Part shown: one piece after another, positions 17,134 to 25,206 of the stretch
Layout of the letters: each line of letters starts with the position of its first letter
How positions within the stretch are numbered: the stretch's first letter is position 1
Translations under genes and position numbers: made by a program
DNA from: Luteibacter yeojuensis
GTDB taxonomy: Bacteria; Pseudomonadota; Gammaproteobacteria; Xanthomonadales; Rhodanobacteraceae
Reading direction: 5' to 3'
NCBI RefSeq assembly: GCF_000964085.1
Contig: NZ_JZRB01000014.1
Coordinates: 1 to 64,000, forward strand
DNA: 64,000 bases
Notes under the pieces: model-generated
Database searches by the model: none
The model's input: only the letters and a program-made list of their open reading frames with translations
What the model was told of the DNA's origin: nothing

Positions 17134-17451
17134 CTAGGAATTGCCGTCATGACGGATCATGAGGATGACGGAGTAACGGTGAAGTCTCGAACTCTGCAAT
17201 GCTCTATCAATGCATCGGAGGGCGTGAACGACCTCCTGATGCACGGGCCTGGACCAATGCTTGCACTCCGCTATGATTTTGTGCGGGATGTTATGCCCGG
17301 GGTTCTCAACGAAGACGTCGACTTCCTTAATACCACGTACCAGCGCGAGCTTATGCGGCGTACGAGCGGTGTAACCCATTTCGCGGAAGAGCGAGGCAAC
17401 CTGATCCTGGAGATCATGCCAATGCTTGATGTCTGAGTTCGGGATGAGCAT
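17134..17451 (-). pseudogene. N-terminal fragment of an Mrr-like restriction endonuclease
   Basis: 105 residues reading WHDLQDQVASLFREMGYTA, then VRGIKEVDVFVENPGHN and KIIAECKHWSRPV. The D...ExK pattern (VDV and AECK) is the PD-(D/E)xK catalytic core of Mrr-type or restriction-like endonucleases. The frame then loses the family pattern after the helix EVVHALR and stops at 17134, leaving out the rest of a normal protein. I call it a truncated or frameshifted gene. Confidence 0.55.
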
Positions 17452-17685
17452 GGAGGCCGGTCCTGTCCACTATTGCAGCGGGCTGCGCTTATTTAGTAGC
17501 AATATCGGTGCGGACGCAATGAGGACGCCCATGCCGTTAAGAGTGTCAACGTTCCGTCGGATCGATAGAATAATGACGCCGCCTTGCCGTATACCTCTGG
17601 ATGGGCCGAGGCATAATGCGCCGAGGACAAGGGGCGTTATAACAAATGATTTTCAGGCAGCCACGCTAAACGCTTAGGAAAAGCA

Positions 17686-18618
17686 ATGTTTATTACGAAT
17701 AAGGCGACACCTGAGGAGCTTCTCTCCGAATTTCTCCGCGGCCATGATGCTCCAGACATAGAAAGCGAATTCAGAGATCTCGCGCATAACAACGATCTGT
17801 GCCCTCAATTCACTGAGCGCGTCGATATGGTCCTTCAATCGTACGCGCGGCATCACACTTACGTCGACGACATTCAGGCCATGAACGATCAGGGTGTCGA
17901 TATCTTTTTCCGCTATCGGGCGGACGGCATGGAGTCTAAGAACGTCGGAATCCAGATTAAAAGCTACAAAGAGATCGAGGACTCTCTGAAAAAAGATCGC
18001 GAAGGCGAACCGCTTGAGTCGAAGCTCGCCTCACAATATCTCGATGCAAAGTCGAAGCATGGGGTCAAAATCTACTACATCTTTCTTTGTGGCGATGGAG
18101 CGCTCGTATCTCATGCCAACCTAGAGAGACGCATTAGAGCCAAATACTCCTCGATGGACGATGTCGTTGTGGTCGGGCCTAAAAAAGCATGGGCTTTCTA
18201 TTCTCTGCATGACTACGAAATCGCGGCACATTGTGCCTCAATCTTGTGCGATGGAGATTACGTTCTTCAACGAGCAAGGGAATCTCTCAACGACTTCAAG
18301 GCTTCTCAGCAACGTATGCTGATTGCGTGGGTTCTCTTGCAGCTCGAGGGCGAGAGATACGTCGATGTTGGTGAACTTCAGGACTACGGCGTGGGGTACG
18401 GTGCAGACGATGAGGAAGACGATGATCTTAGCGAAGATATGGCTAACCTGATTGATCGCCTTGAACGTTACGCCGATCTCGAATATCTGGACGGTGAGAC
18501 CTATAAAATCGACCCATCCGCTTTTCCAGAGCTGTGTGCGCTGTATTTTGACCTAAGAGTAAGGCACGGCATTAGTGGCGGTGGGGCCATTCGATACCTT
18601 CATAGCCTTCTCGTTTGA
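17686..18618 (+). CDS. Predicted PD-(D/E)xK-type nuclease of unknown family
   Basis: 310 residues; AGGA lies eight bases before ATG 17686. After a helical start, DDIQAMNDQGVDIFFRYR and NVGIQIKSYKEIEDS give the D...QxK pattern of restriction-endonuclease-like folds (D in GVDIFF; IQIKS as the second strand). Later YYIFLCGDG and VVVVGPKKAWAFY continue the alternating strands. The C-terminal half is helical and acidic (DDEEDDDLSEDMANL), possibly a regulatory or recognition domain. Base composition is lower in GC than the chromosome-like flanks. It looks like a stand-alone defence or restriction gene; no methylase partner is present. Confidence 0.6.
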   Translation: MFITNKATPEELLSEFLRGHDAPDIESEFRDLAHNNDLCPQFTERVDMVLQSYARHHTYVDDIQAMNDQGVDIFFRYRADGMESKNVGIQIKSYKEIEDSLKKDREGEPLESKLASQYLDAKSKHGVKIYYIFLCGDGALVSHANLERRIRAKYSSMDDVVVVGPKKAWAFYSLHDYEIAAHCASILCDGDYVLQRARESLNDFKASQQRMLIAWVLLQLEGERYVDVGELQDYGVGYGADDEEDDDLSEDMANLIDRLERYADLEYLDGETYKIDPSAFPELCALYFDLRVRHGISGGGAIRYLHSLLV

Positions 18619-18721
18619 CGTATCGATGAATACTCGCCGGCGGATGGCGCCACTGGCGAGGCGTCGATGCATGTACATCTTGGTTGCAAAGACTGTCGTT
18701 ATTCGAGCTGGCGTCATAGTA

Positions 18722-19198
18722 ATGCTGCCGCCGAGCGGTGAGTCAGGTTCGGGCCGATGCAGAATTAATAGCCTCGCGATAGGAGATCGGACGGGCTACA
18801 TCGCTTGCTTGCAGGATACCGCGGACGTAAATGGCGTGAACTTGATCGAGGAAGCAACGAAGGACTTTCATGGCATTCGTCCACGCTGCGTGCTGGTGCA
18901 CGTCTTCCGCGAGATCGCCCGGCACGCCGGAGCGACGTCGATGCTGAGGGTCAGCAACCTCGGACACTCTCTGAATTATCGGAAGGCGGCCGTAGTCACG
19001 GATTACGACCGTATGTGGTCGGAGTATGGCGGCCAGCCGGCTACCTTGAGCTGGTTCGATATACCTCTAGGTCGTGAGCCACGTGCGGACGTTGCAAGTA
19101 AGAAGCGATCTGCGCATCGTCGGCGCGAGGCGATGTACGCACTCCTCGGCGCGATGGGCAACTCGGCCGGTTCGAGCCCGGTGGCGCGTACCAGTTAA
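18722..19198 (+). pseudogene. C-terminal part of a VirK/YbjX (DUF535) family protein
   Basis: The frame carries the family's C-terminal pattern: SGRCRINSLAIGDRTGYIACLQ, ATKDFHGIRPRCVLVHVFREIAR, VSNLGHSLNYRKAAV and YDRMWSEYGGQP. Full-length members are about 300 residues, and the N-terminal half is not present upstream, where 17686-18618 ends. The open frame can be extended left to ATG 18626 but gains no family sequence. GC is high, unlike the nuclease gene before it, so this fragment probably came from a different source. Confidence 0.6.
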
Positions 19199-19300
19199 TC
19201 AGTGTCCTGCGGTCGGGGGTGGATGACGCTGGCCTATTGCGGAGTGCCTGGAAGAGCATCCGTCCGCCATGACGACGGGTAGCCGTGTATTGGGGCCTAT

Positions 19301-20893
19301 CTAGTGCGTATGGTTAGAAGCTACTTCTATCCCGGGCGTTTCATGCGTGCCTGAACTCTCGTCGGGCAGACGGAGCTGTGCGCCCTCTGCTTCGGTGCGC
19401 ACATGCTTGACGTTCCAGCTGAACGGGCATGCGCCGACGGCACCATCGGGCACGTGGAATCTCAGCGAGGTTGCGCATTCAGGATATTCGGTCAGGACGA
19501 CGAACGGCTTTGTTCCACTGAGTGGGCCGGCCGTTCCGAAGGACGTAGAGAGAAGGAACCTCTTGCCATCAACGGGTACTGCGTCAAGAAGCGGAAGCTT
19601 GGAGATGCTTCCAACGAAGAGCGCTTGCCTGCCCTTCGGGGTCGCCGGGTTCGAGCCTAGCCATGTGCCCGTGTATTCGTCGATTGCCTGAAGTGGCGGC
19701 AACTGTCCGTTAAGATCAACAACATATCGTTGGAGTTTGTCATGAGCTTCGGTGACGAATTTGCTGTGAGAAAAACAGCCGAGATCTCTCGCTGAGATGC
19801 AATGTGCGGTCTCCATGTTTTCTGGACCCACGCGCGTGGCTAACGCATCAGACGCAGACTGGATGATGACGTTGCCGCCTGTGTGAAGAAAGGCATTCGT
19901 GACATCCGCTTCGCTCCCTCCCTGCATCGCTACCGCGATGCCGCCTGCAGTTCCCGCCACGACGGCTTTTGAAAGAATCTCCTGAGCTGTTCCTGACGGC
20001 ATCGCGGCGGCCTGCGCCCCCACCTGGGAAGCGATACCTGTACTGATGCCGGCCTTCCAGGCTTGGTCGACATCACCGGTGGTCCGGTACGTGTACCAAG
20101 CCTCGAACGCTGCGACGCCGCCAGGTCCGCCGTACATTGCGGCAGCCTGCTGCGCGGCCTGGCGAATAAGCGCGCTCTCCTGCATGGCCTTGAACGAGTT
20201 GTCTTCGTTTGATCGTGCTCTATCGATGCTCGATGCGATAATCGCCTTGCCCACATCACCTTGTTTTAGGTAGTTTGCAGTCCGTTCGGCGTTTTTAACC
20301 TCGGCGGCCGCCTCGCGTTCCGCGTAACGCGCGCCTGCCTTCGCCGCGTCAACACCATCGCTGATTTTTCGTCTTACGTCATCGGCTTTGTAGTGCCAGG
20401 CCATCGCGTAATTTGAGACGTCCTTGCCGAAGGTGGCCGTGACCCGCTTATCGACGTTCTCGTCGATCGTCTCGGTGACATTCACGATTGCGCCAGAGCT
20501 ATCCTTCCATATGACGTTTGCCGAATTTGCGCCCGATTTAATGACCGTTATTCCGCTCTCGACTAGCCCTGCGCTAGTGGCTCCGGTGTTCCGAACGACG
20601 TCCCACATTGCCGTTTCGGCAAGATGAACTCCCGTTGCGGCGGCGTGTTGAATGTCATTCAATACCTGAATGGGATTCGGCAGGGCAGGTATCGGCGGCG
20701 GCGGCGGCGGCAACAAGCATAGAGGGCAAATAATTGGACCGATATTCCCTAGGTTGATTCTGCCTATGGCGCTACTGAAGTAGGCATGATCAAGGGATAT
20801 TCGGTCCGTAGACTGTCTTTCTTGCGCGTATGCCGCACCACAGGCTGCTAGCGCGAGCGCGGAAATTCCTGAAAGCGTGCTGCACTTATCCAT
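19301..20893 (-). CDS. Large secreted protein of unknown function, proline run and toxin-like glycine/alanine region
   Basis: 530 residues with a signal peptide (ALALAACGAAYA). A CPLC motif is followed by six consecutive prolines, then long alanine-rich helices (AGARYAEREAAAEVKNAERTANYL). The stretch AAMYGGPGGVAAFEAWYTY to GGIAVAMQGGSEADVTNAFL resembles the pre-toxin glycine/alanine segments of polymorphic toxins, but I cannot name a catalytic domain in the C-terminal third. No immunity gene is obvious; the neighbours are a small secreted protein and a membrane protein. It may be an exported effector or a surface protein. Confidence 0.6.
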   Translation of the reverse strand: MDKCSTLSGISALALAACGAAYAQERQSTDRISLDHAYFSSAIGRINLGNIGPIICPLCLLPPPPPPIPALPNPIQVLNDIQHAAATGVHLAETAMWDVVRNTGATSAGLVESGITVIKSGANSANVIWKDSSGAIVNVTETIDENVDKRVTATFGKDVSNYAMAWHYKADDVRRKISDGVDAAKAGARYAEREAAAEVKNAERTANYLKQGDVGKAIIASSIDRARSNEDNSFKAMQESALIRQAAQQAAAMYGGPGGVAAFEAWYTYRTTGDVDQAWKAGISTGIASQVGAQAAAMPSGTAQEILSKAVVAGTAGGIAVAMQGGSEADVTNAFLHTGGNVIIQSASDALATRVGPENMETAHCISARDLGCFSHSKFVTEAHDKLQRYVVDLNGQLPPLQAIDEYTGTWLGSNPATPKGRQALFVGSISKLPLLDAVPVDGKRFLLSTSFGTAGPLSGTKPFVVLTEYPECATSLRFHVPDGAVGACPFSWNVKHVRTEAEGAQLRLPDESSGTHETPGIEVASNHTH

Positions 20894-21105
20894 GGATGAG
20901 TCCTCATTCGGGAAGCTGCTAACGCCGCTTCGGACGCTTGCATGATGAGGTTTGCGTGGTATTGGAAATTCTGCCTACGCGCAAAGAGTGCTTTGATACG
21001 GTGTGTCTCATGGCTGAAACATAGGCCGCCGAAGTGGTTGGCAGCGGAGCATTCGCGGTGTAAAAGCCAGAAAACTAGGTTTTGCACGGAGGGTTGGTAA
21101 AAGCC

Positions 21106-21411
21106 ATGAATAAGTCTAAGAAGGCTTGTGTGGGCGCACTTCTTGCGACCGTCTCTCTTGGCGCCATTGCACAAGATTCCAGTACGGCAAGTGGAAAAGG
21201 TGTTTTTAAGAACAGCTGTCCGGCATCCCAGACAGCGTCATTCCACGTTTGCAACGGGACCGGAGCGAATCGCTTCGAACTCAAGCCAGGCGAGGATCAC
21301 CAGATGGATGTATCCGTTGGTGCGACGTACACCGTCATCTGTTCTGGGAGCGAAGCGCGTCTTGACGAGAAGTGCCCTCACGGAAAGCACTGGGTGCCTC
21401 TGGATAGATGA
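21106..21411 (+). CDS. Small secreted protein, 101 residues
   Basis: Begins MNKSKKACVGALLATVSLGAIAQ, a clear signal peptide. The mature part has four cysteines (NSCPAS, HVCNGT, VICSGS, EKCPHG), probably two disulphides. GGAGGG lies 12 bases before ATG 21106, somewhat far but the only good site. It is divergent from the 530-residue secreted protein across about 210 bp. No family was recognised. Confidence 0.6.
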   Translation: MNKSKKACVGALLATVSLGAIAQDSSTASGKGVFKNSCPASQTASFHVCNGTGANRFELKPGEDHQMDVSVGATYTVICSGSEARLDEKCPHGKHWVPLDR

Positions 21412-21446
21412 TCGCACGCTGTTCTAATTTGCCGGACAACACTTGC

Positions 21447-22061
21447 TCATGTGTGGTCGAGTCCGTTATTGCGAAATCGCCGCTTCAGCAAGTAGCTTGC
21501 GAGCGGGACCTCGAGAAAGTGCAGCTCGTTGATCACTTGAAGGCGCTGATAGATCGTGCGGATAGTTTCAGCGCGCTCGCCGCATTGATCGAGATGTTTT
21601 GCGTAGGGAGGTGCGAGCTGGTCAAAATCCGTGAACGCAGAGCGGTTAAAGTCCCAGGAGTAGTGCTTCGTCCCATCGTCGTTATCGGACACATGTGGCT
21701 GCCACCAAGGGACCTGAATCAATTCTCGGAGCGATTTGTAAGCATGGAGTAGGGAGTCAGTCTCCTGGCGCAGCCTCTCCCTCAACGGCCCGGTAAAACG
21801 CAGCCCGTTCTGATTCGCCCGCCGTTCCTCGATAAGACCAGAAAATCTGTTGAAGTCGTCGCTAGAAACCCTACGGAACGTATAGACACTTGATTCAAGC
21901 TCGATAATCATCTGTTCGGGAAGGATCTCGAAGACCCGGCGGATCCTTTCTTGATCCCGCTGGAATCGGCTTTCCAATATTGGCCGCAACGCTGCAAATA
22001 CGCCCGCCACCGAGCCGATCGTGAAGAAGACTTCCTTGATGTCAGACCAGGCCAGATTCAT
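21447..22061 (-). CDS. Membrane-anchored hypothetical protein, 204 residues
   Basis: An N-terminal hydrophobic segment (VFFTIGSVAGVFAALRPIL) is followed by a basic and helical cytoplasmic part (RFQRDQERIRRVFEILPEQM; YKSLRELIQVPWWQPHVSDND). This layout is common in small single-pass proteins of unknown function. It ends 36 bases from the end of the small secreted protein gene (convergent), and its start lies about 50 bases left of scar 3. Confidence 0.55.
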   Translation of the reverse strand: MNLAWSDIKEVFFTIGSVAGVFAALRPILESRFQRDQERIRRVFEILPEQMIIELESSVYTFRRVSSDDFNRFSGLIEERRANQNGLRFTGPLRERLRQETDSLLHAYKSLRELIQVPWWQPHVSDNDDGTKHYSWDFNRSAFTDFDQLAPPYAKHLDQCGERAETIRTIYQRLQVINELHFLEVPLASYLLKRRFRNNGLDHT

Positions 22062-22107
22062 TTAAACGCATATCCTTCAGTGAGTTAGAAAACCATGTAT
22101 TGACGTT

Positions 22108-22127
22108 GGCCGGGCTGCACCGCGCAT
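22108..22127 (+). repeat. Short remnant of the radical SAM gene core (hot-spot scar 3)
   Basis: GGCCGGGCTGCACCGCGCAT matches 29165-29184 at 18 of 20 positions, in the same orientation as the others, and lies between two genes. A perfect palindrome, GAATAGCTATTC (22132-22143), follows. At 20 bp the match could be chance, but the position and core sequence agree with scars 1 and 4. Confidence 0.45.
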
Positions 22128-22179
22128 TTCGGAATAGCTATTCTGACGCCGTATTATTTGTTGGTGGGCGATGCGGCCC

Positions 22180-23199
22180 TCAGGTGCGCATGTACCGAAC
22201 TTCTCTACGTTCTACGCAGTTGGAGTAGATCGCACCGTGCCCGGACGTATCTCGCAGATTCCGGAAGATGAAGGGGATGCCGAACATGGCGACGACAGCA
22301 TGCTTTTCATGCAGCACTGCGATGTGGAGGGCGTGCGTCGGCGAATTTGCGAGGTTCGCGACATGGTGTAGTAGCGATGTGCCCCGAGAGAAAGGCTCTG
22401 CATCGAACGCGTGCATCAGATCGTCAAAACCAGATCTGGTTGGAATCGTGCCGTCTCGCACCGAGCCCAGGAGGTCGCGGAAGTGCGTCGCACGCGCTGA
22501 TTCGACGAAGCTTTCGCGATCCTCTACCGCGGCGATCTCGAATGCGACCTTCGCGGCCTCCAAAAAGAGGCAGGGCATATCCACAGCTACCTGGCCTGCG
22601 ATCTCGCCGGTTGGCGTGGAATGACTCGGGGCATTCTTGTAGTTCTCGATCGCCTGGTCGATAGCCCGCCGCTGCTCTTGCGGCGACCAGCCGAGCGCAG
22701 CGCCTTGAGGGGACTTGAAGAATCGTTCGAATTTCGATCGAACAATAACGGGGATCTTGTCACGGTCGGACGCATCGATCAGAAATGAGCTGGCCAGCCC
22801 CCCTTCTGGGGTGATCGACACGTCTTTGATCTGCGGTATGACTCGCGGCTTGAAATCAGCGTCCAGTTTGACCTGCACGCTTCCGCTAGGTCCGGTGACG
22901 GTGTGCGGGCCCTCGAATGGCTGCGGGATGTTTCCACGTCGCCCTCCGAGCTTGTGCGCATTTCGTGCGACCTGGATAAAAGGTTGCTTCAAGTACGGGG
23001 CGTCGATGTGCCGGCCGAAGTGACGGTTGCATCGCTCACATAGGATGTTGGCCGTGAGAAGTCCTCCGGCACCATCGGCGAAGATATGCTCCTCGGTCAA
23101 GGGAGGTGGCGCCATGCACTGAATACACCGCGAGGCGACGTATGGTGGCCCCTGCAGTAGCAGGAAGGCGTCGTGGCTCGTGCTCGAAGAAGAATTCAT
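22180..23199 (-). CDS. HNH endonuclease-type protein
   Basis: 339 residues. Near residue 27 the HNH-like core reads CIQCMAPPPLTEEHIF, then ILCERCNRHFGRHIDAPYL: two CxxC zinc pairs around EH(I) with N and FG..ID, typical of HNH_5-like nucleases. The rest is not recognised and may hold a recognition or sensor domain. It is single, without methylase or helicase directly beside it. Its left end is 52 bases from scar 3 and its right end 88 bases from scar 4, so it could be the sole cargo of one insertion. Confidence 0.7.
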   Translation of the reverse strand: MNSSSSTSHDAFLLLQGPPYVASRCIQCMAPPPLTEEHIFADGAGGLLTANILCERCNRHFGRHIDAPYLKQPFIQVARNAHKLGGRRGNIPQPFEGPHTVTGPSGSVQVKLDADFKPRVIPQIKDVSITPEGGLASSFLIDASDRDKIPVIVRSKFERFFKSPQGAALGWSPQEQRRAIDQAIENYKNAPSHSTPTGEIAGQVAVDMPCLFLEAAKVAFEIAAVEDRESFVESARATHFRDLLGSVRDGTIPTRSGFDDLMHAFDAEPFSRGTSLLHHVANLANSPTHALHIAVLHEKHAVVAMFGIPFIFRNLRDTSGHGAIYSNCVERREVRYMRT

Positions 23200-23286
23200 G
23201 ATGGCTTTGCTGTAGGCGGTGGATGGAGGAGCTTCCGGCCCGCGCCCATGAGGGCACGCTCAGCCATGCACCGGGGTCGGCGTTGG

Positions 23287-23403
23287 GAATGGTGGGAAGG
23301 ATTACGAAAGCAACTTCGCCACGCGGATGCGGGGGCAGGGATCTTCGCGGAAATCATTCGGAAGCGGCTGCAGGTGGCTTCGCGCAAAGCGGGGCTGCAT
23401 CGG
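23287..23403 (+). repeat. 117-bp remnant of the radical SAM gene 3' part (hot-spot scar 4)
   Basis: Matches 9634-9750 of the intact gene closely, from GAATGGTGGGAAGGA through GGGCTGCATCGG, then diverges abruptly. One G is missing in a G-run relative to the intact gene, which shifts the frame, so this copy is decayed. A gene-left part that ends at the core is what a left-hand junction would look like. Confidence 0.8.
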
Positions 23404-23574
23404 TCAATGTTCCAGATAGATCGCCCGACCACTCCTCTTCAATCCCTCAATGAGCATTTGGACAACGAGGAAGATATGCTCGAATGCCTCGACCATAACA
23501 CTCAGGTCGGGCAAATTATCCGGCCGCGCGCCGTCGCAGCCGTCGACCCTCAGCCTATCCCACTATGACTTTTC

Positions 23575-25206
23575 CTAGTCGCTTATAGTCCAGTAAATTT
23601 CGCAATCCTGACCTACCCAGTCATTTGCGGCGGCCATGATCCGCCGCACACTATCAGCGCTCTCATCATCAAGTGAAGCCGCGGATAGCCCTGGTTGAAC
23701 GGCAAACACGACGAGCCGAAAGCTGATGGGATCGGTCGACTCGATCAGCCGAATGATGCTTTCGCGATCACTAACCAACACGGGAGAGTGCCCACCATTC
23801 CTTCTTTCTAACGTCCGCCTCTTGATGTGTTGAAGTAGGAACTCTTTGTCGAAAAACCGAGCGGACTTCACCGCTTGACCAGCTACCTCATAAACATCAT
23901 CGACTCGACCAGCTCCTGGCTTACCTCCTGCACCCTTGCAATGATGAAGCTCGACTACAAGTTGTTCATCGACGCTACGACCGACAATAAAATCAGCGGC
24001 CTCACCGCTTCGGTGGTCGTAGATCAAGAACGTAGGTCCCGAGGCGACAAGTATATCTTTCAGAAAGGGTTGAATTGAGACCAAACCTTCGGCCTTGGCT
24101 GGACCAAACTCGGTAGAAATGTCGCAGCCATCCCAAACACGTGGCCTCAACGATTCGGCGTTGAGGGAAATTGACGGAACCACTTCGTGAAGAGTGCCGT
24201 CAGCGAACGTGGCAAGATTCTTCGTGAAATAAGTAAGCGAGACATCATCGAGCCACTCGTCAATACCAATAAATTGATGATCATTGGCCTCGACAAGAAG
24301 ACGCAGTGGACTGTTCCCCATGATGCTGTACGACGGAGAAGCAGACGGGTCGTACCTAATTGATACTCGATGATTTTCGTCGGCGATATCAAACGAAAGG
24401 CTCGATTGATCATCTTCGACTTGAAACGAACGTATATCGCAATCCAGTATGTTGCTTGCGACAGACACATCTCCGTCCTGCCAACGGACCGATGGGGCGG
24501 TTTTATAAGCGTCTGGGCCCCAGTCGGCCATCACTGTATCTAGGGGTATCTGCTCCAGCGGCTCGCCGAGGCGCAAGCGATCAAGGCCCGACTTACCAAT
24601 CGAAACATGCTTGGCCGTAATTCTCGCATGAAGTTCGGAGACCCAATCAACTACCGACTTGATGGAGTTGCGTCCCGTCGACCAAACACGACCTCCGCCG
24701 CTCGCTCCAATCAATTCGGTTCGGCCAGCGCCGTTGACAGCCCTCCCGAAGAAATGACCAGGAGCATACTTGGCCCCCGTGGAATCGGAGATGGTTCTGT
24801 CAGTATTAGCACCAGCTGATATTCGGTACGACTCGGCCGAACGAATCGGTGAGGTGCTGCGCATACCGACGTTAAAGAATTCCTGATTGTTGAGTCCATT
24901 GAGGACCAGCCTCGCCACACGGAAGTTGATCTTGGATGCCGATCCCTCCAGATAGTGCTGGATTATCTCCCCATACGATCGTCCTGATCGCGACGTGGCT
25001 GTGATGAAGAAAAGTGAACTGTCGGGAAAGTAGCGGATGACAAAGCAGTCAAAGTTCACGGTACGAAGCTCATTGGTCGCATACCAATCAGGCGATCCGG
25101 TCGTGCGCGTAACTAGGATAGCGGTAAGCCTATCTTGGCTAATCCACGATCCAACTATCCGACCTTGGTTGATCAATGCGGGGGGATTCGTCAGGTAAGG
25201 CTCCAC
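23575..25206 (-). CDS. C-terminal nuclease-like part of the helicase system (separate gene or frameshifted second half)
   Basis: 543 residues from GTG 25206. The C-terminal third holds a PD-(D/E)xK-like core: ADFIVGRSVDEQLVVELHHCKG, with D on one strand and ExxxxK on the next, then GRVDDVYEVAGQAVKSARF. Upstream are mixed beta regions of unknown fold. The start overlaps the helicase stop by 16 bases in another frame. AGGG precedes the GTG, so it could be its own gene. However, translation in this frame stays protein-like upstream of the GTG (SLPFHAAIFRAS), and helicases of this type usually carry a long C-terminal domain, so a one-base frameshift in a single ~970-residue gene is at least as likely. 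Confidence 0.65.
   Translation of the reverse strand: MEPYLTNPPALINQGRIVGSWISQDRLTAILVTRTTGSPDWYATNELRTVNFDCFVIRYFPDSSLFFITATSRSGRSYGEIIQHYLEGSASKINFRVARLVLNGLNNQEFFNVGMRSTSPIRSAESYRISAGANTDRTISDSTGAKYAPGHFFGRAVNGAGRTELIGASGGGRVWSTGRNSIKSVVDWVSELHARITAKHVSIGKSGLDRLRLGEPLEQIPLDTVMADWGPDAYKTAPSVRWQDGDVSVASNILDCDIRSFQVEDDQSSLSFDIADENHRVSIRYDPSASPSYSIMGNSPLRLLVEANDHQFIGIDEWLDDVSLTYFTKNLATFADGTLHEVVPSISLNAESLRPRVWDGCDISTEFGPAKAEGLVSIQPFLKDILVASGPTFLIYDHRSGEAADFIVGRSVDEQLVVELHHCKGAGGKPGAGRVDDVYEVAGQAVKSARFFDKEFLLQHIKRRTLERRNGGHSPVLVSDRESIIRLIESTDPISFRLVVFAVQPGLSAASLDDESADSVRRIMAAANDWVGQDCEIYWTISD

Noticed and set aside
19150-19192. A tRNA T-arm-like sequence (GGTTCGAGCCCGG) at the end of the DUF535 fragment, as a possible attachment site
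   Set aside because: No matching acceptor, D-arm or anticodon arm could be assembled at tRNA spacing.
23173-23568. A 131-codon open frame spanning scar 4
   Set aside because: Its middle is the decayed radical SAM remnant read in a mix of frames; the downstream part (from 23407) may be a broken leftover but cannot be supported as a gene.
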